Part shown: piece after piece, positions 22,991 through 36,500 of the stretch
Numbering within the stretch: the first letter of the stretch is position 1
Layout of the letters: the number at the start of each line of letters is the position of its first letter
NCBI GenBank assembly: GCA_014529385.2
Contig: CM043944.1
Location: 76,715,884-76,777,883, forward strand
Direction: 5' to 3'
DNA: 62,000 bases
Origin: Adiantum capillus-veneris
Lineage: Eukaryota; Streptophyta; Polypodiopsida; Polypodiales; Pteridaceae
Program-made: the position numbers and the translations under genes
The notes under the pieces: generated by a model
Told to the model about the DNA's origin: nothing
What the model saw: the letters and a program-made list of their open reading frames with translations, nothing else
The model's database searches: none

Positions 22991-23620
22991 CGGAATGATC
23001 AACTGCAAGCCATGCAATCACTGGAAATGAAGCCAAAAGCACAAATGCCATCAAAGAACAACATGATACCCGAGACCAACAATCAGGTAAAAGCCGCCCA
23101 TGCTACTTACAGACAAACGAAGTCACCGGCCACAATGCAGCAATCTAGTTTACCAACACAAGGAAAACAAGTATGGATGTGGAAGGATAGAAATGCCATG
23201 GAGGACAAACAACAATGCAACGAAAGAATACCAACGAAGCAGATGGTTCAACCAAAAACGAAGGGCATAAAACAGATATGGATCCCAAAGAAAATGTTTA
23301 GCCATAACCCAAATGTCACTCACATTTGGATACCAAAGCAAAAGCAAAAGGAACTCCCTTCAGTACAAGCAACAATGGAAGGCAAACAGCCGCATGTCAA
23401 AAGGTGGATGCCAATCAACAACAAACCAGTGGAAAACAAGAAAGTACCAAATCATCTACAAAAACCGGCAGCAACAAAATACCAATGGAAAGCAAAGGCA
23501 ACGGCCCATAGCCATTCCGGCCCAGCCAATTCTCTCCTTAGAAACAGCTACGACTCTATCAACAGTTTCCGCAAAGCAACTGCCTTTTGCAAAAAAAGAC
23601 AATTAAACAGAGAGCAGTAG
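22991..23620 (+). pseudogene. GY-B tryptophan-repeat (W-x-P-K) polyprotein tail
   Basis: C-terminal tail of the pol frame, ending at TAG 23618-23620. It is rich in Gln, Lys and Pro. Short tryptophan motifs recur: KQVWMWK (about 23167), KQIWIPKK (about 23272), HIWIPKQ (about 23323), KRWMPI (about 23400) and KYQWKAK. Similar motifs occur in the GY-A tail (QIWMPK near 37953) and in the GY-D protease frame (60139-60450). No known domain. Its position suggests a tail on integrase or the second protease-like domain. Confidence 0.7.
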
Positions 23621-26467
23621 AGTTACAGCTGTTACTTGCAAAGAAAGCATGAAACCTCGACGGCAAATACCAATAAGCATCTTGCTTATTCCATTCTCTT
23701 GCACAACATTAATTTTTCCATGCATTGACCGAGTATGCATAAAATAGGGCCACATTAATCGGCCAGGCATTAGCACAACTGTTTCAACCTATGCATGGCA
23801 CATACTCCGAGGCGATACCTTGTCGTCCAGGAGGACTCCAACTAGGAGGGGGGGAGGCATTCTAGAGGCACTCTCAAATGCGGAACCAATAACAGAAACA
23901 ACAAAAAAGGGCATAATTTTTGACTATTTTAAGGGTTGTTGTTTGATTACGAAATTTTCTGGAGTAACCCAAGTATATATTCCCTTATACAGCATGAAGC
24001 TACAGGTATATGGGGCCAAACGCCAAAGCAAGCCCCTAGGTGTGTGTATATAAGTAGAAATAGCCACTTTTCAGGCAAAATATTGGTAAAACGAAGAAAT
24101 CCGGCCATAAAAATTGCATGTGAATGTATATAATGTGTTGCGGTGATGTTTGTGATTTATTATGATTATTGGGAATTTTTTGGGTTTGATTTGCTATTTT
24201 CCTTTTAATTTTGTTAATTTTCGACAGAAAAACTTCAAAAATACAAAAAGCAGGTGAAAAACAATCTAATGAAAAACAAAAAAATATGGGGATGATCAGT
24301 GACTATAGGACAACCTATGGTACAGTGGGGGTGCAATTATGAGACTGGAGTGGAAAGCATGTTTTAGCCAAATTTTGACCGAAATGCCAAATTTCTGGTA
24401 AACAGAGCAAATGGAGTCCAAATCAAGAAATTTTTGAGCCTAAACCGCATCTCGCAAGGAGATAGGAGCACATGTCAAATTTCATGAAAAGTGGTTCGGG
24501 GACCTCCATTATAAGAAATTTTCACCCCATTTTTAGCTCATTCTCACTATTGACTTTGTGGAGAGAGCTCCTGCCACCTAGAGCGGATCGACCTTCCAAC
24601 AACTTCTACGACGTGCACGACTACCTGACGAGCTCCAGACATGAGAGGTAGGCTCACCACCTTGAGATTTTCGTGCATGTTTGTCATTATGTCACGAAAA
24701 CTAGCGTAGGGGTCACACACAAAGCGGGCGGTAGAGACCTACAAGTAGAGACGGCGGCCTAACGGCTAACCCAAAAGCAACAAGACTTCATCGGTAGCTT
24801 ACCCTAGTCTAGGAGACCAGTCCTGGATGTCCAAAGGTAGTACGAAACCATCAGGAAAAACCCTAATTCCCAGAAACCCGCAAGAGACCACCAAATGGGA
24901 AATTGGCAAAACGACGACCAAATGCTACCAAAATTCATGGGTAGGAGCATCTCGACATGCTCAACAAGTCTATATGACCCGCATGACCAAAAAGTGACCC
25001 GAAGTGGCACTAAACTTCAGAAATGGCATCAGACACACAAAGCGTCAAATTGCACTTGTGGCCAAACCGCAAGCCCGTTTGCCACCAAACTTCATGAGCA
25101 GCTTCCCTAGACCATCAACAACCAATTCCTATGGTGGTAGACCACCACAAATCATCAAAGGTGTGTAAACACAACCACGGGTGCTTCTAAAGCGACAAAT
25201 TGCCAAATGGAGCCCCAAGGGATCGGGAAGCTATGGAGACCAACATCAAGAAATTTCATCGCCAAAAAGTACTCCAAAAGTCAGAAAACGGCTTGGAGGC
25301 TCTGAAGTCCACACAGGGAGTTATTCTCTATCCATTTGACTTTTTTGTTGAAATTAGGCTCAAAAGGGACTTAGGGGGGCCAAGGGCAAGCATTGGGAGC
25401 ACCAGTACTGAAAAAATCACCAGGAGACATCCTATGCGTAGGATGTCTCAAGGGAACTTTTTGGCACAAACTCCAACATTTTTTATCATGCACATGTTCT
25501 GAATAACATTTACAAGCTATCCACCAAATTTCATCACATTTGGACCAAGTTTGACCTCATATGCATGGAAAAACACAAAGTTAGGGCATAGAGGCAATAA
25601 TGGGCCATAGACCTACCAAATCTTGTTCAAATCCCATGAAATTTTCACAACACATTCACCAACACATCAACAAACAATCTGTGTGGTCAGAGAGAAAAAA
25701 TGATGAAATAGACATCCTACGCGTAGGATGTCTATTTGACATTTTTGACATGCAAGGGATGTTTTATCATTCCAGATCCAATCACCTCATCATCAGGAGC
25801 CCATATATCAAGTTTGAAGCCATTCTAATCACTTTTGACCTTCAACACCTTCAAGATACACTTTTTGAGCCCAAAAACACCACACAGAGCTTTACAAGCA
25901 TCAAATCTTGTCCAAATTCAAATCCAAGAACATGGCCATGTTCCATAGGCCAAGGACAACCCACAGAACAAATTTCATGTCATTTTGATGAAAAAGACAT
26001 CCTACGCGTAGGATGTCTCCAGCATAAATTTAGTCTTCTGTGCAAAGAATGACATCATGGGAGCCAATACCATGGTGTAATAAGCCTATATACCAATTTT
26101 CAACCCATTTGGACATCAATTGCTACCTATGATGGACATTCTACCCCAATTGTGACCAAAAGCCTGATTCAGCCCAAAAATCCACTTTTTGATATCCAAA
26201 TTCAAATCCAAGCATATAGCCATGTTCCATGAGCCTTACACTACCTACATGTCAAGTATGAACCAATTCTGATGAAAAAGACATCCTACGCATAGGATGT
26301 CTAGATGGAAATTTTTTGCCAGATTTGCACTGTGAGCACATGCACAGCTTCACAAGTTCCTTTTAAGCTTTATTTTCAATTTTCAAGTCATTTGGATAAG
26401 TAAAACTCAGTTTCACAGCTAATATGGAAAAAACGCTAACTTCAGACTACTGAGTGCAACAGGATCT
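23621..26467 (+). other. GY-B 3' non-coding region
   Basis: 2.85 kb between pol and the third ORF. No coding frame longer than chance. The second half holds the palindrome array described separately. A purine-rich GGAGGGGGGG-type run near 23845-23855 is not followed by an LTR. Confidence 0.7.
25425..26302 (+). repeat. Four-unit palindrome array, 285-bp period, in GY-B
   Basis: Copies of the 24-bp palindrome (half-site AGACATCCTACG plus its reverse complement) lie at 25425-25448 (one mismatch), 25710-25733 (perfect), 25995-26018 (perfect) and 26279-26302 (one mismatch). Spacings are 285, 285 and 284 bp. The DNA between copies is only loosely similar, so the palindrome is much better conserved than the rest of the unit. 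The same palindrome is in the 5' non-coding region (12778, 13340, 13616). Confidence 0.93.
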
Positions 26468-29400
26468 ATGGCAGCCTCGAAGTCACCGGCAAAGAGGAAA
26501 AGAATGACCATCAAGGATTATCTAGACGAAGTGGAACCCTTTGTCATTCCAGAAGGAACACTAAAGCCCACCAGCACCTGGATACAATAGGATCTGTTAC
26601 AGTCCAACGACCTAAAGATCTACTAGGGAGTGTTCAAAAACACTGAAGGCAATGTTATAGAGCTACCAATTCTGCCGAGAGAACTCAATGAGTTTGTACG
26701 AAGCAAGATGGCCGGCTACTTGGAGAAGCTTGATCTCCACAACTACTTCGAAGCAATACCCACGGGGGTGGACATCAAAAGAGTTTGGGAGTTTGTAACA
26801 AGCATCAAAGAGGATGGAGTGGCCAAGGTAATAGATTTACAAGGCAGACCAGAAACAGAGATAATAATCACTGAGCGGGTGGTAGCCCATGCACTAGACC
26901 TCTCCAATGAGGGGGACAGTGTAACAAAAAGAAGGGATGAGGTTAAGGTGTACAAAGACAAAAAGGCAAATTACAACTTTGAAGACATTGCCAACCCAAA
27001 GGTGGCAATCATGAGCAAGTTATACAACCAGTACTTCCACATGTGCACAAAGAGGCCACAGAAGTACAAGATGCCGCAAGGTGCAATTGCCACAACGTTT
27101 ACTTGGGCAATGAAAAAAGGCACCCCAAAGATAATCAACTATGCGGCAAATATACATGACAGCCTAGTGAAGATGGGCAACAAGAAGCCAACCTATATAG
27201 TGCCAGGAGAACTGATCACCAAGGTGGTTTATGGGGCACTACACGCAAAAGGAAGGTGGCTTGACCTCCCATCTCAGAATGATTGGCTGAGAGTAAAAGA
27301 AGATAAGGAAGATGAGCCGCAAGGGGCACCAAAGGTGGCAACAAGATTGAAAAGCGGCAAGACTCGAGAGGTTGATGGAGAGTTTTCGAGCGGTGAGAGC
27401 CCTCAAGGGTGATTTAAGCGAACTGTCGAAGCCATCTCTAGAGTCTATGTCCGGATCGTCCAGAAGAGTGCAAAGGGACCGATTTGAAGATTATATCAAG
27501 AATTTTGAGATTCTTGATGCTGCAGTAGAAAACATTCCTCATGTCCCTTTCACAGAGGAGGAAGTACAACAAATAAGGCAGAAATTGCTAGATGAACAAG
27601 AGGGCCAAGAAAGAGAAAGAAAAACAAAAGTAGACAGGGACTTAAAGGGCAAACCTGCCTCTTTACCAGATAGCCCTAAACGCAGCCCACAACCATCACC
27701 ACCGCTCTCACCACCTCCTAGTAGTTCTCCGCAAGAAGATAAGGAGGTTGAGGACAGACATAAAGGCAAGCAGAAGATCAAGAGCAAAGACACATAACCT
27801 GAGCCAAAAGAAGAGGCCAAGCCTCAAACTGAGCAAAAAGGATTAGATGATGCTTACTATGCATTTTTGGACCTGCTAGCTGCAGGCTATACGAAGGAAG
27901 AAGCCACCACAATCGCATTCGACTTGGCGAGGACAGGGCCTAAAGAACAGATGCAAGGCATCAGGCTAGTGGAGCTAAAAGAAAATGCTACAGACACGGT
28001 AGACCTGCACCCGCCCTCCAATGACTGGGACGTGGTGATGACAAAGCTAGCCGGCTTGAGGGCACAATCCATGGCTTCAGAGAAAGAAGTGACAACTCTA
28101 AAATCCACTGAAGAAAAGATCAAAATGGAAGTACATTCTCTGCAGGCACAAAGCCAAGGGCAAAAGGAGAGAGAAGCTGACCTACAGGCCAGCTTGGCAA
28201 GGGCTCTACAAAACTGCCAAGCAATGGAAGAAGCAAATCAGGAAGCAGCAAAAAGAATACAAGCAGCTGAAGAAGAGTGTCAGTAGCTCAGCAAGTCATT
28301 GCGAGATGCTGAAAAAGAAAGAGATAATCTGACACTACAGCTGGCAGAAGAATCGAAAGAAGTAGAGGCCATGAGGAATGCCAAGGAAAGAGCAGAGATA
28401 GAACAAGAAGCAAGCCTGGATGAAGTCCTTGAGCTCAAGGACCAACTAAAAGTCAAAGATCAAACCATCTAGAGGCTGCGAGCATCACCTACTAGAGTCA
28501 GAGCTACGAGCTCGACTCAAATCATGTCTGAAAGCCAACTCTATGAAGAGAAAATGCAGGGACTTCAGAAAGAGCCGACTCTCGAGAAAAAGCAGAGATT
28601 GATGATGGCCGAAGGTTCTATAGTCATGCAAACTAGAATGGAAGAGGGCCAAAAAGCCCTGTAGGAAGAAGTGGAAAGCATGAAGATAAAGCTCGAGGAG
28701 GCGGAAAGAGTAACACCGAACTTAATGACCTCCTCGTGAATATAGGCGGAGAAGCTGAAGCGGAAAAGCAAAAACTCCTCAGGCAAATTGAGGAGTTGAA
28801 AGGCCAACAAGGAGGAGAGGCAGAGAGCTCAAGGCCAGCCGCCAATGAGGGCATTGAACTAGAAAATGTGGCAGATCTTGTGGACACACCTATGCAAGAG
28901 GAAATCATAGCAGGATCCTCTCAAGAGCCACAAGATCTAACACAAGAAGAGGAGGAAAAATTGCGTAAAGCATTAGAGGTAGAGCTTAGAGAAACCACGA
29001 AGGAAGCCTTGGAGTGGGAGCAGAGGGTTTTCAAATCTATGACCATTCAGAAGATCGACGCCAGCAATCTCAGGCGCGAGTGGCTTCAACCGTCTCTCCC
29101 ATATCCCTTGCTGAAATATGAGGCAGCTATAATAAACAAGCGGATCAGAGAAGAGCCAGGTGTACCTCTCTACAATGCAGATACCTCAAAACCAGAAGGG
29201 GTCAAGTTTATTGTGGACTCTCAGCCAAAGTGGAGGAAGGCCTGGCTTACAAAGTACCCACAATACCTAATCCACTTGGTAGAGGCACCTAAAAATATCA
29301 GAGACAACCTCAGCTTCTGTCCTCTACCAAGAATTAGGACATGGAAGGCACAGGAAATTTTGCAAAGAAGCCAACCCACTTGGCTGAACTACCCAAAGCT

Positions 29401-29812
29401 GTCGGGCTTGAAGGCAAGTGAGAGAATAAGTGTCCAATACATGGTGAAAACCCTAACGGGCGCCATAAAGTTGTTCACAGGCTCACCTGACCTTACATGC
29501 ATTATGATGAGGAAAATCTGCAGAACCATCTTAGCAGTGTTCGAGACCTTCAAGCCAGGCCAGGTGACCGACAGCATCTTCTTTTTCCAGGATACATACA
29601 GTGCGCCTATGATCTGTCAGGTCAGCCTTCCAAGGAGGTGATACATGCGCTGTATCAAAGGATCATGTTTCTACCATCTTATCACCTCCAGGCTTTTGAA
29701 GAAGCATTCTATACAGGGTTCTTCACCATAAATACTAACATGTTTGGCCCAACAATGTTGAACCTACATGCCAGATACGAATCACTGCTAAAGATGCGAG
29801 AAAAAATATGAT
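26468..29812 (+). pseudogene. GY-B third ORF: post-pol coiled-coil protein, unrecognised
   Basis: About 1100 codons. I start at the ATG at 26468 (MAASKSPAKRKR, a basic NLS-like stretch). TAG at 26588-26590 and 26624-26626 interrupt it. Domain 1 (26640-27300) contains RVWEFVTSIKEDGVAKVIDL, IITERVVAHALDL and YNFEDIANPKVAIMSKLY. It vaguely recalls the putative plant transposon protein domain (PF20167), which I cannot confirm. After a frame change near 27400 comes a Pro/Ser-rich stretch and a long Glu/Lys/Gln coiled coil (27990-28830), with stops near 27795, 28284, 28470 and 28661 and a shift near 28735. A C-terminal domain (29020-29812) has RREWLQPSLPYPLLKYEAA and, after a shift near 29590, LPSYHLQAFEEAFYTGFF. 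No signal peptide or membrane segment, so not env-like. GY-A carries a homologue. Confidence 0.8.
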
Positions 29813-29851
29813 GAAGCAGCAGATCAAGGCCATGTCAGGGACGACATGAGC

Positions 29852-29865
29852 AAGGAGGGGGGGAG
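29852..29865 (+). promoter_or_regulatory. GY-B polypurine tract
   Basis: AAGGAGGGGGGGAG directly before the 3' LTR start TGTTAGAAGC. Confidence 0.9.
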
Positions 29866-30897
<1,032 letters not shown>

Positions 30898-30902
30898 GTG
30901 CT
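30898..30902. repeat. Target-site duplication of GY-B (right copy)
   Basis: GTGCT, identical to 11278-11282. Confidence 0.92.
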
Positions 30903-31155
30903 CACAAACATAATACGTGATACAAGAGCAGATTGGGACCAAAAACTACATTCAACTTTATGGGCATACGGAGTAGCTTACAAAAGATCGATCGGAACAA
31001 CACCTTCAACTTTGGTGTTTGGACGCAATGCCATGTTATCCATAGATTTTTTGGTTCCCATGCTTTAAGTAGCCAAGTACTTAGAGTGGACAGATCACAA
31101 GTTATCAGAGGGGCTACATATTCTCAAAAGGTTAGATGAAACATGTTTACAAGCT
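30903..31155 (+). pseudogene. GY-A integrase core, right part
   Basis: Resumes the GY-A integrase at the codon where 11282 stopped. RADWDQKLHSTLWAYGVAYK and IGTTPSTLVFGRNAML match GY-B (TDWDQQLHSTLWAYRVAYK, IGTTPYNMVFGLNAIL). It has stop codons near 31065 and at about 31160. After that an unrelated segment interrupts the element until about 32115. Confidence 0.9.
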
Positions 31156-32114
<959 letters not shown>

Positions 32115-32966
32115 GCCCAAAAGAGATGCATGAAGAAATTCCATAATCAACATGTAATCAATAAGGAGTTCAAAAAGGGAGTTTGTGTACTGGTTTACAC
32201 CTTGAAACAACCCTCCAAGAAATAAAAAAGCGAGGAAATGGCCCATTTGTGATTCATGGCATATCATCAAGTGGAGCCATAAAGCTTGCAAGTCTGCAAC
32301 ATTGCAGGGAGAATAAATGTCTAGCTGGATTAGTGGATGCAAGTTGAAGAAATATCATCCACCACTAGCCACAAAAATATTGGAGAAGATCAGTGAAGGA
32401 AGAAAAAAGACTAATCAAGCACAAGCTCAAGAGGAAGCTAGGTTGCAAATTTTAAAGCGCAAGGAACGATATAACAACATACAAATTCCTCCACACCCTA
32501 CACTAGCATCTTCTCAAATTGATGCAATCAAGAAAGAGAAAATTGTCTTGGAGGTATGGACATATGCATCAAAATATAGCTTCTAGATGGTTTGATAGAG
32601 AGAGAACTTGTGGACATCAGAGCTTGAGACAATGCCATGAAGTACTCTACATACATGAAGATGATAGATATACCACTCAGAAGAAATCAAGTAGAGTTCA
32701 AAGCTGAAAAGTGAGTAAAGATGGCCAGCTTAGTTCAATCCAATTTTTCAATAAATATCAATAACCATCAGTGTCCACATTGATTTCATATGATGGCAGA
32801 CACAGATCTCAATGAATCAATCATTCTAGGCATTTCTTGGATGCGAACTTACAAAGAAATTCTAGATTGGTAGGATGATACTTTAAAGTTCACACTTAAC
32901 GACATCTCTTATGCCACTCCATTGGCACAAAGTGATCACATGTGGAAAGTACAACTCACTGCCGTT
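32115..32966 (+). pseudogene. GY-A integrase C-terminus and second retropepsin-like domain
   Basis: FKKGVCVLVYTLKQPSKK, RGNGPFVI and the WISGCKLKKYHPP segment match the GY-B integrase end (32160-32355), with frame changes near 32220-32310. The linker ILEKISEGRKKTNQAQAQEE follows. Then a decayed copy of the post-integrase protease-like domain: RELVDIRA at about 32604-32626 (Asp codon 32613), with a TGA directly after the Ala codon, then SIILGISWMRTYKEILDW (about 32820-32870). CO-2 inserted right after this domain at 32967. Confidence 0.8.
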
Positions 32967-33193
32967 TGTTACCATATACATTCGGTAGTGATGTTTGTGA
33001 ACACACTAGAACCGTCGGGGCATTTTTTCCCCCTTTAGGAGGTTTTTTCCCCCGTGCATTGTATATACACCCATCACTCAAGGGCTATCTATCTTTCCAT
33101 TACACACTAAGTAACAGACTCTCTATTGTGTGCCTTGAGCTTCCTTCGTCTTCTCCAAGCTGTGTGTGTTTCTTTGCAACCCTAATTCCAACA
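32967..33193 (+). repeat. CO-2 5' LTR
   Basis: Starts TGTTACCATATAC and ends AATTCCAACA. Contains TGTATATACACCC near 33060, a likely TATA region. Confidence 0.92.
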
Positions 33194-33195
33194 AT

Positions 33196-33207
33196 TGGTA
33201 TCAGAGC
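33196..33207 (+). promoter_or_regulatory. CO-2 primer-binding site (initiator tRNA-Met)
   Basis: TGGTATCAGAGC, two bases after the 5' LTR. Confidence 0.95.
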
Positions 33208-33555
33208 AAGTTGCGTCCTCCCGAGCTTAGTCACCAGCTGCTACAGCACACGCCTGCTCACTTTCTCCAATTTCAGTGAGCTTTGGCAAGCGTTCGTAGG
33301 TCGACAAAAATTTCGGGTATGTTCGTAGAGCTGAGTCTGCTTAGATTTTCGATTCGGACTCATTTTGGCCTCTGTTTCCACTACAGGCAGTACTGCACAG
33401 GCTACTTTGTCATTTTGTGCAAAATTTCTGTCAGTGCCATTTTCTGCATAATAGGTGCCTTACAGTCTTCTATGGTTTGTTCTACATAGCACGTGTTGTT
33501 CCTGCTTCGTTTCTCCTCTTTTTGGGTAGTTTTCACATTAGGTGCAGCATTTACC

Positions 33556-36500
33556 ATGGCTGACAACAACACAGATGTGTTCAAGATGTTTGATGCTAAG
33601 GATAGGTTGGATGGGGACAATTACCCTATGTGGGCTTACATGATGCAACATGTTCTTGTGTCAAAGGGCATATGGAATATTGTGCAGGGCATTGATGTAC
33701 GTCCTGGTTCTGAGGATGCAGGCAATGTTGAGGATGTTGCAGGTCTTACTGCAAGGATTGCTGCTATTCGAGTTGTTTTTTCTATGAAAAACAATCTTGT
33801 TGGGATGTAAAGGATGCACATGCTCATGCATTGATTGCGTTGTCTGTGAAGCGCACCATTGTTCCTCACATTCGTTCAGCAAAATCTGCAAAACAGGCTT
33901 GGGATATATTGGCTGGTCTTTATGCAAGTCGCAATGAGGCTAAAATTTATTTGCTACATAAAGAGTTTGAGTCAAAGATTATGCATGAGGAAGATGATAT
34001 GGACACTTTCCTTGCTGGTGTTAAGGATATCAATGAGAAACTTATTTCTATAGGGGAAGTCATTTCAGACAATTCCCTTGTGCAGACTGTTCTTGATGCC
34101 TTACCAAATTCATACATACTTTTGCTAGTACTTGGAGACTGATGACCCAAGGAAATCCTCAAGTTGTCAAGTTTGATGCATTATGCACATTGTTGTTGTA
34201 AGAGTCACTTTCCAGAAAAAAAAGGACTAGGCAGCATACAGTTGAACAAGCTTTTACTGCTTCTCAAAGAAAGGGTGGTAACAGCAATGCAGCCACTTCT
34301 TATTGATCAAGCAGTGTCCTAAGTTGAAGGCCAAAGAGGCTAAGAAGAAAGAGGGTGGTTCCACTGCAAATGCTAGTTCCACTACAAATGCAACCATTGT
34401 TGAGTCTTCTGTGAAAGGAGACCATGATGCTGATGTTGATGTAGAATGGGCTTTTAGCGCGAAGTACACTTACAATCCTGTTGTCCATGATGCATGCTTG
34501 TTAGCTGCTGTAGATTCACATGTGTGGTATTTCGACAGTGGTACTACAAAGCACATTACCTCACATCGTGAATTGTTCACCTCTCTCGAGTCTGTCCCTC
34601 ATGGAAATTCAATCACTTGTGCCAACAATGCCTCTTATTCGGTTCAGGGAGTTGGAAAGATTGTGCTTACTGCTGCAAATGGTAGTTCTTTCACCCTTTG
34701 TGTACCTGAGATCAAGAAGAATTTTTGGTCTGTATCTGCACTGGCTAGACTTGGACTTGTAGTCAAATTTGTGGATGACAGATGTACAATTCATGATCTC
34801 AATTTTGGTGATGAAATTGTTGCATCTGGGCTTTTGTGCCGTCGGCTGTATAAGCTCACTTTGTATGACAAGTGTGGACAAAATTTTGCAAATGCAGTTG
34901 CGGATTCAAGGGCTATTTCAGATGCAAAACTTTGGCATGGACGTTTTGGTCATTTGAATTTTTCCAGTTTGCTTCATTTGAAGAAATCTGATATGGTTTC
35001 TTCTTTGCCGCCTCTTGAAGCACCTATTAAACATGTTTGTGAAGGCTGTATTTTGGGTAGAATGCAGCGTTCTAAGTTTCCAAAGGATGGTTCAGGTAGG
35101 GCCACATGCAACTTGCAGCTTGTGCATAGTGATGTTTGTGGGCCCATGCAAACTCCGTCCTTGGATAATTACTTGTACTTCGTGACTTTCATTGATGATT
35201 ACTCCAGGCACGCATGGGTATTTCCGCTTAAAGCGAAGTCCGAAGTTTTTATGTGCTTCAAAAAATTTCTGGCTATGTCTAAAAATGTATCCAAATGTAC
35301 TATGGGCACCCCCCGTTCTGATCGAAGGGGGGAATATATGTCTCATGAATTTAATGCATTTCTGGCTAGTCGTGGGATAAAACACCAATGTACAGTGCCT
35401 TATACACCTTAGCAAAATGGTGTTGCTGAGAGGAAAAAAAGGTCACTTACGAAAATCGCACGATGTATGGTCAAAAGTCAAGCTTTGCCACATTCTTTTT
35501 GGCTTGAGGCCATTATGTGTGCCACTTATGTACTTAACAGGTGTCCTACAAAAGCTTTGCAGTCTATTACTCCATATGAAGCATGGCATGATAGAAAGCC
35601 TTCTATTGAGCACATGCGTGTTTTTGGCTATTTGGCATATGCTTTGGTGCCACAAACAGAGCGCAGAAAATTGGATGAAAAGGTTGTCAAATGTATTTTT
35701 GTTGGTTATAGTGCTGAAAGAAAAGGTTACAGGTTGTATCATCTGCAAACAAAGTGTATTTTGGTTTCGTGGGATGTAGTGTTTGTGGAAGATTCTGTTC
35801 AGCCCTTACTGTCATGTACTAGAGACAGTAATGTAAGCTCATAGGATATTTATGATACTTTGTTGCCTCTTTTCAGTGGTGGAAATATGAATAAAAATTC
35901 CAATGAGGCAAATGTACAGCCTATGGGGGTTTCAGAAAATGTTATAGATCAGCCTATTACTGATGCAGATGTACATGATGTACTTGATGAGGAAAGGGCT
36001 GAAATGAGCAGGCTAGAGGTATGCCAAAATGGCTGGAGCATACATTGTGTGATAGTAAATTGGATGCACCTTTGTTTAGTCGTACTTGTTCAAGCTCTTG
36101 CCATGTATCTTATGCATCAGATTGGTATGCTTTGGCTATGTCTAGCTTACATGATGTTGAGGAACCTCTGTCTTTTGATGAAGCACAAAATTCAAAAAAA
36201 TGGATGGCTGCCATGCAATCAGAATATGATGGACTTATAGAAAATGACACATGGACTTTATGTGATTTGACTCCTGGCAAAAAGGCCATTGGTACAAAGT
36301 CGAATTACAAGTTGAAACGCAAGCCGGATGGTGAGATCGATCGCCATAAGGCTCGACTTGTCGCTAAGGGTTATGCATAGCAAAAAGGCATAGATTATGA
36401 AGATACTTTTGCTCCCACTTGTCATATGACTATTGTGCGTTTCCTATGTGCATTGGCAGCCCATTTTGGTTGGGATGTACATCAATTAGACATTGTTACT

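Noticed and set aside
12778-26302. Palindromic repeats as a CRISPR array
   Set aside because: Spacing is about 280 bp with related rather than unique spacers, and the host is a plant; they belong to a retrotransposon.
26468-29812. Third ORF as an env-like gene
   Set aside because: No signal peptide, no transmembrane segment; coiled coil and basic start point to an internal or nuclear protein.
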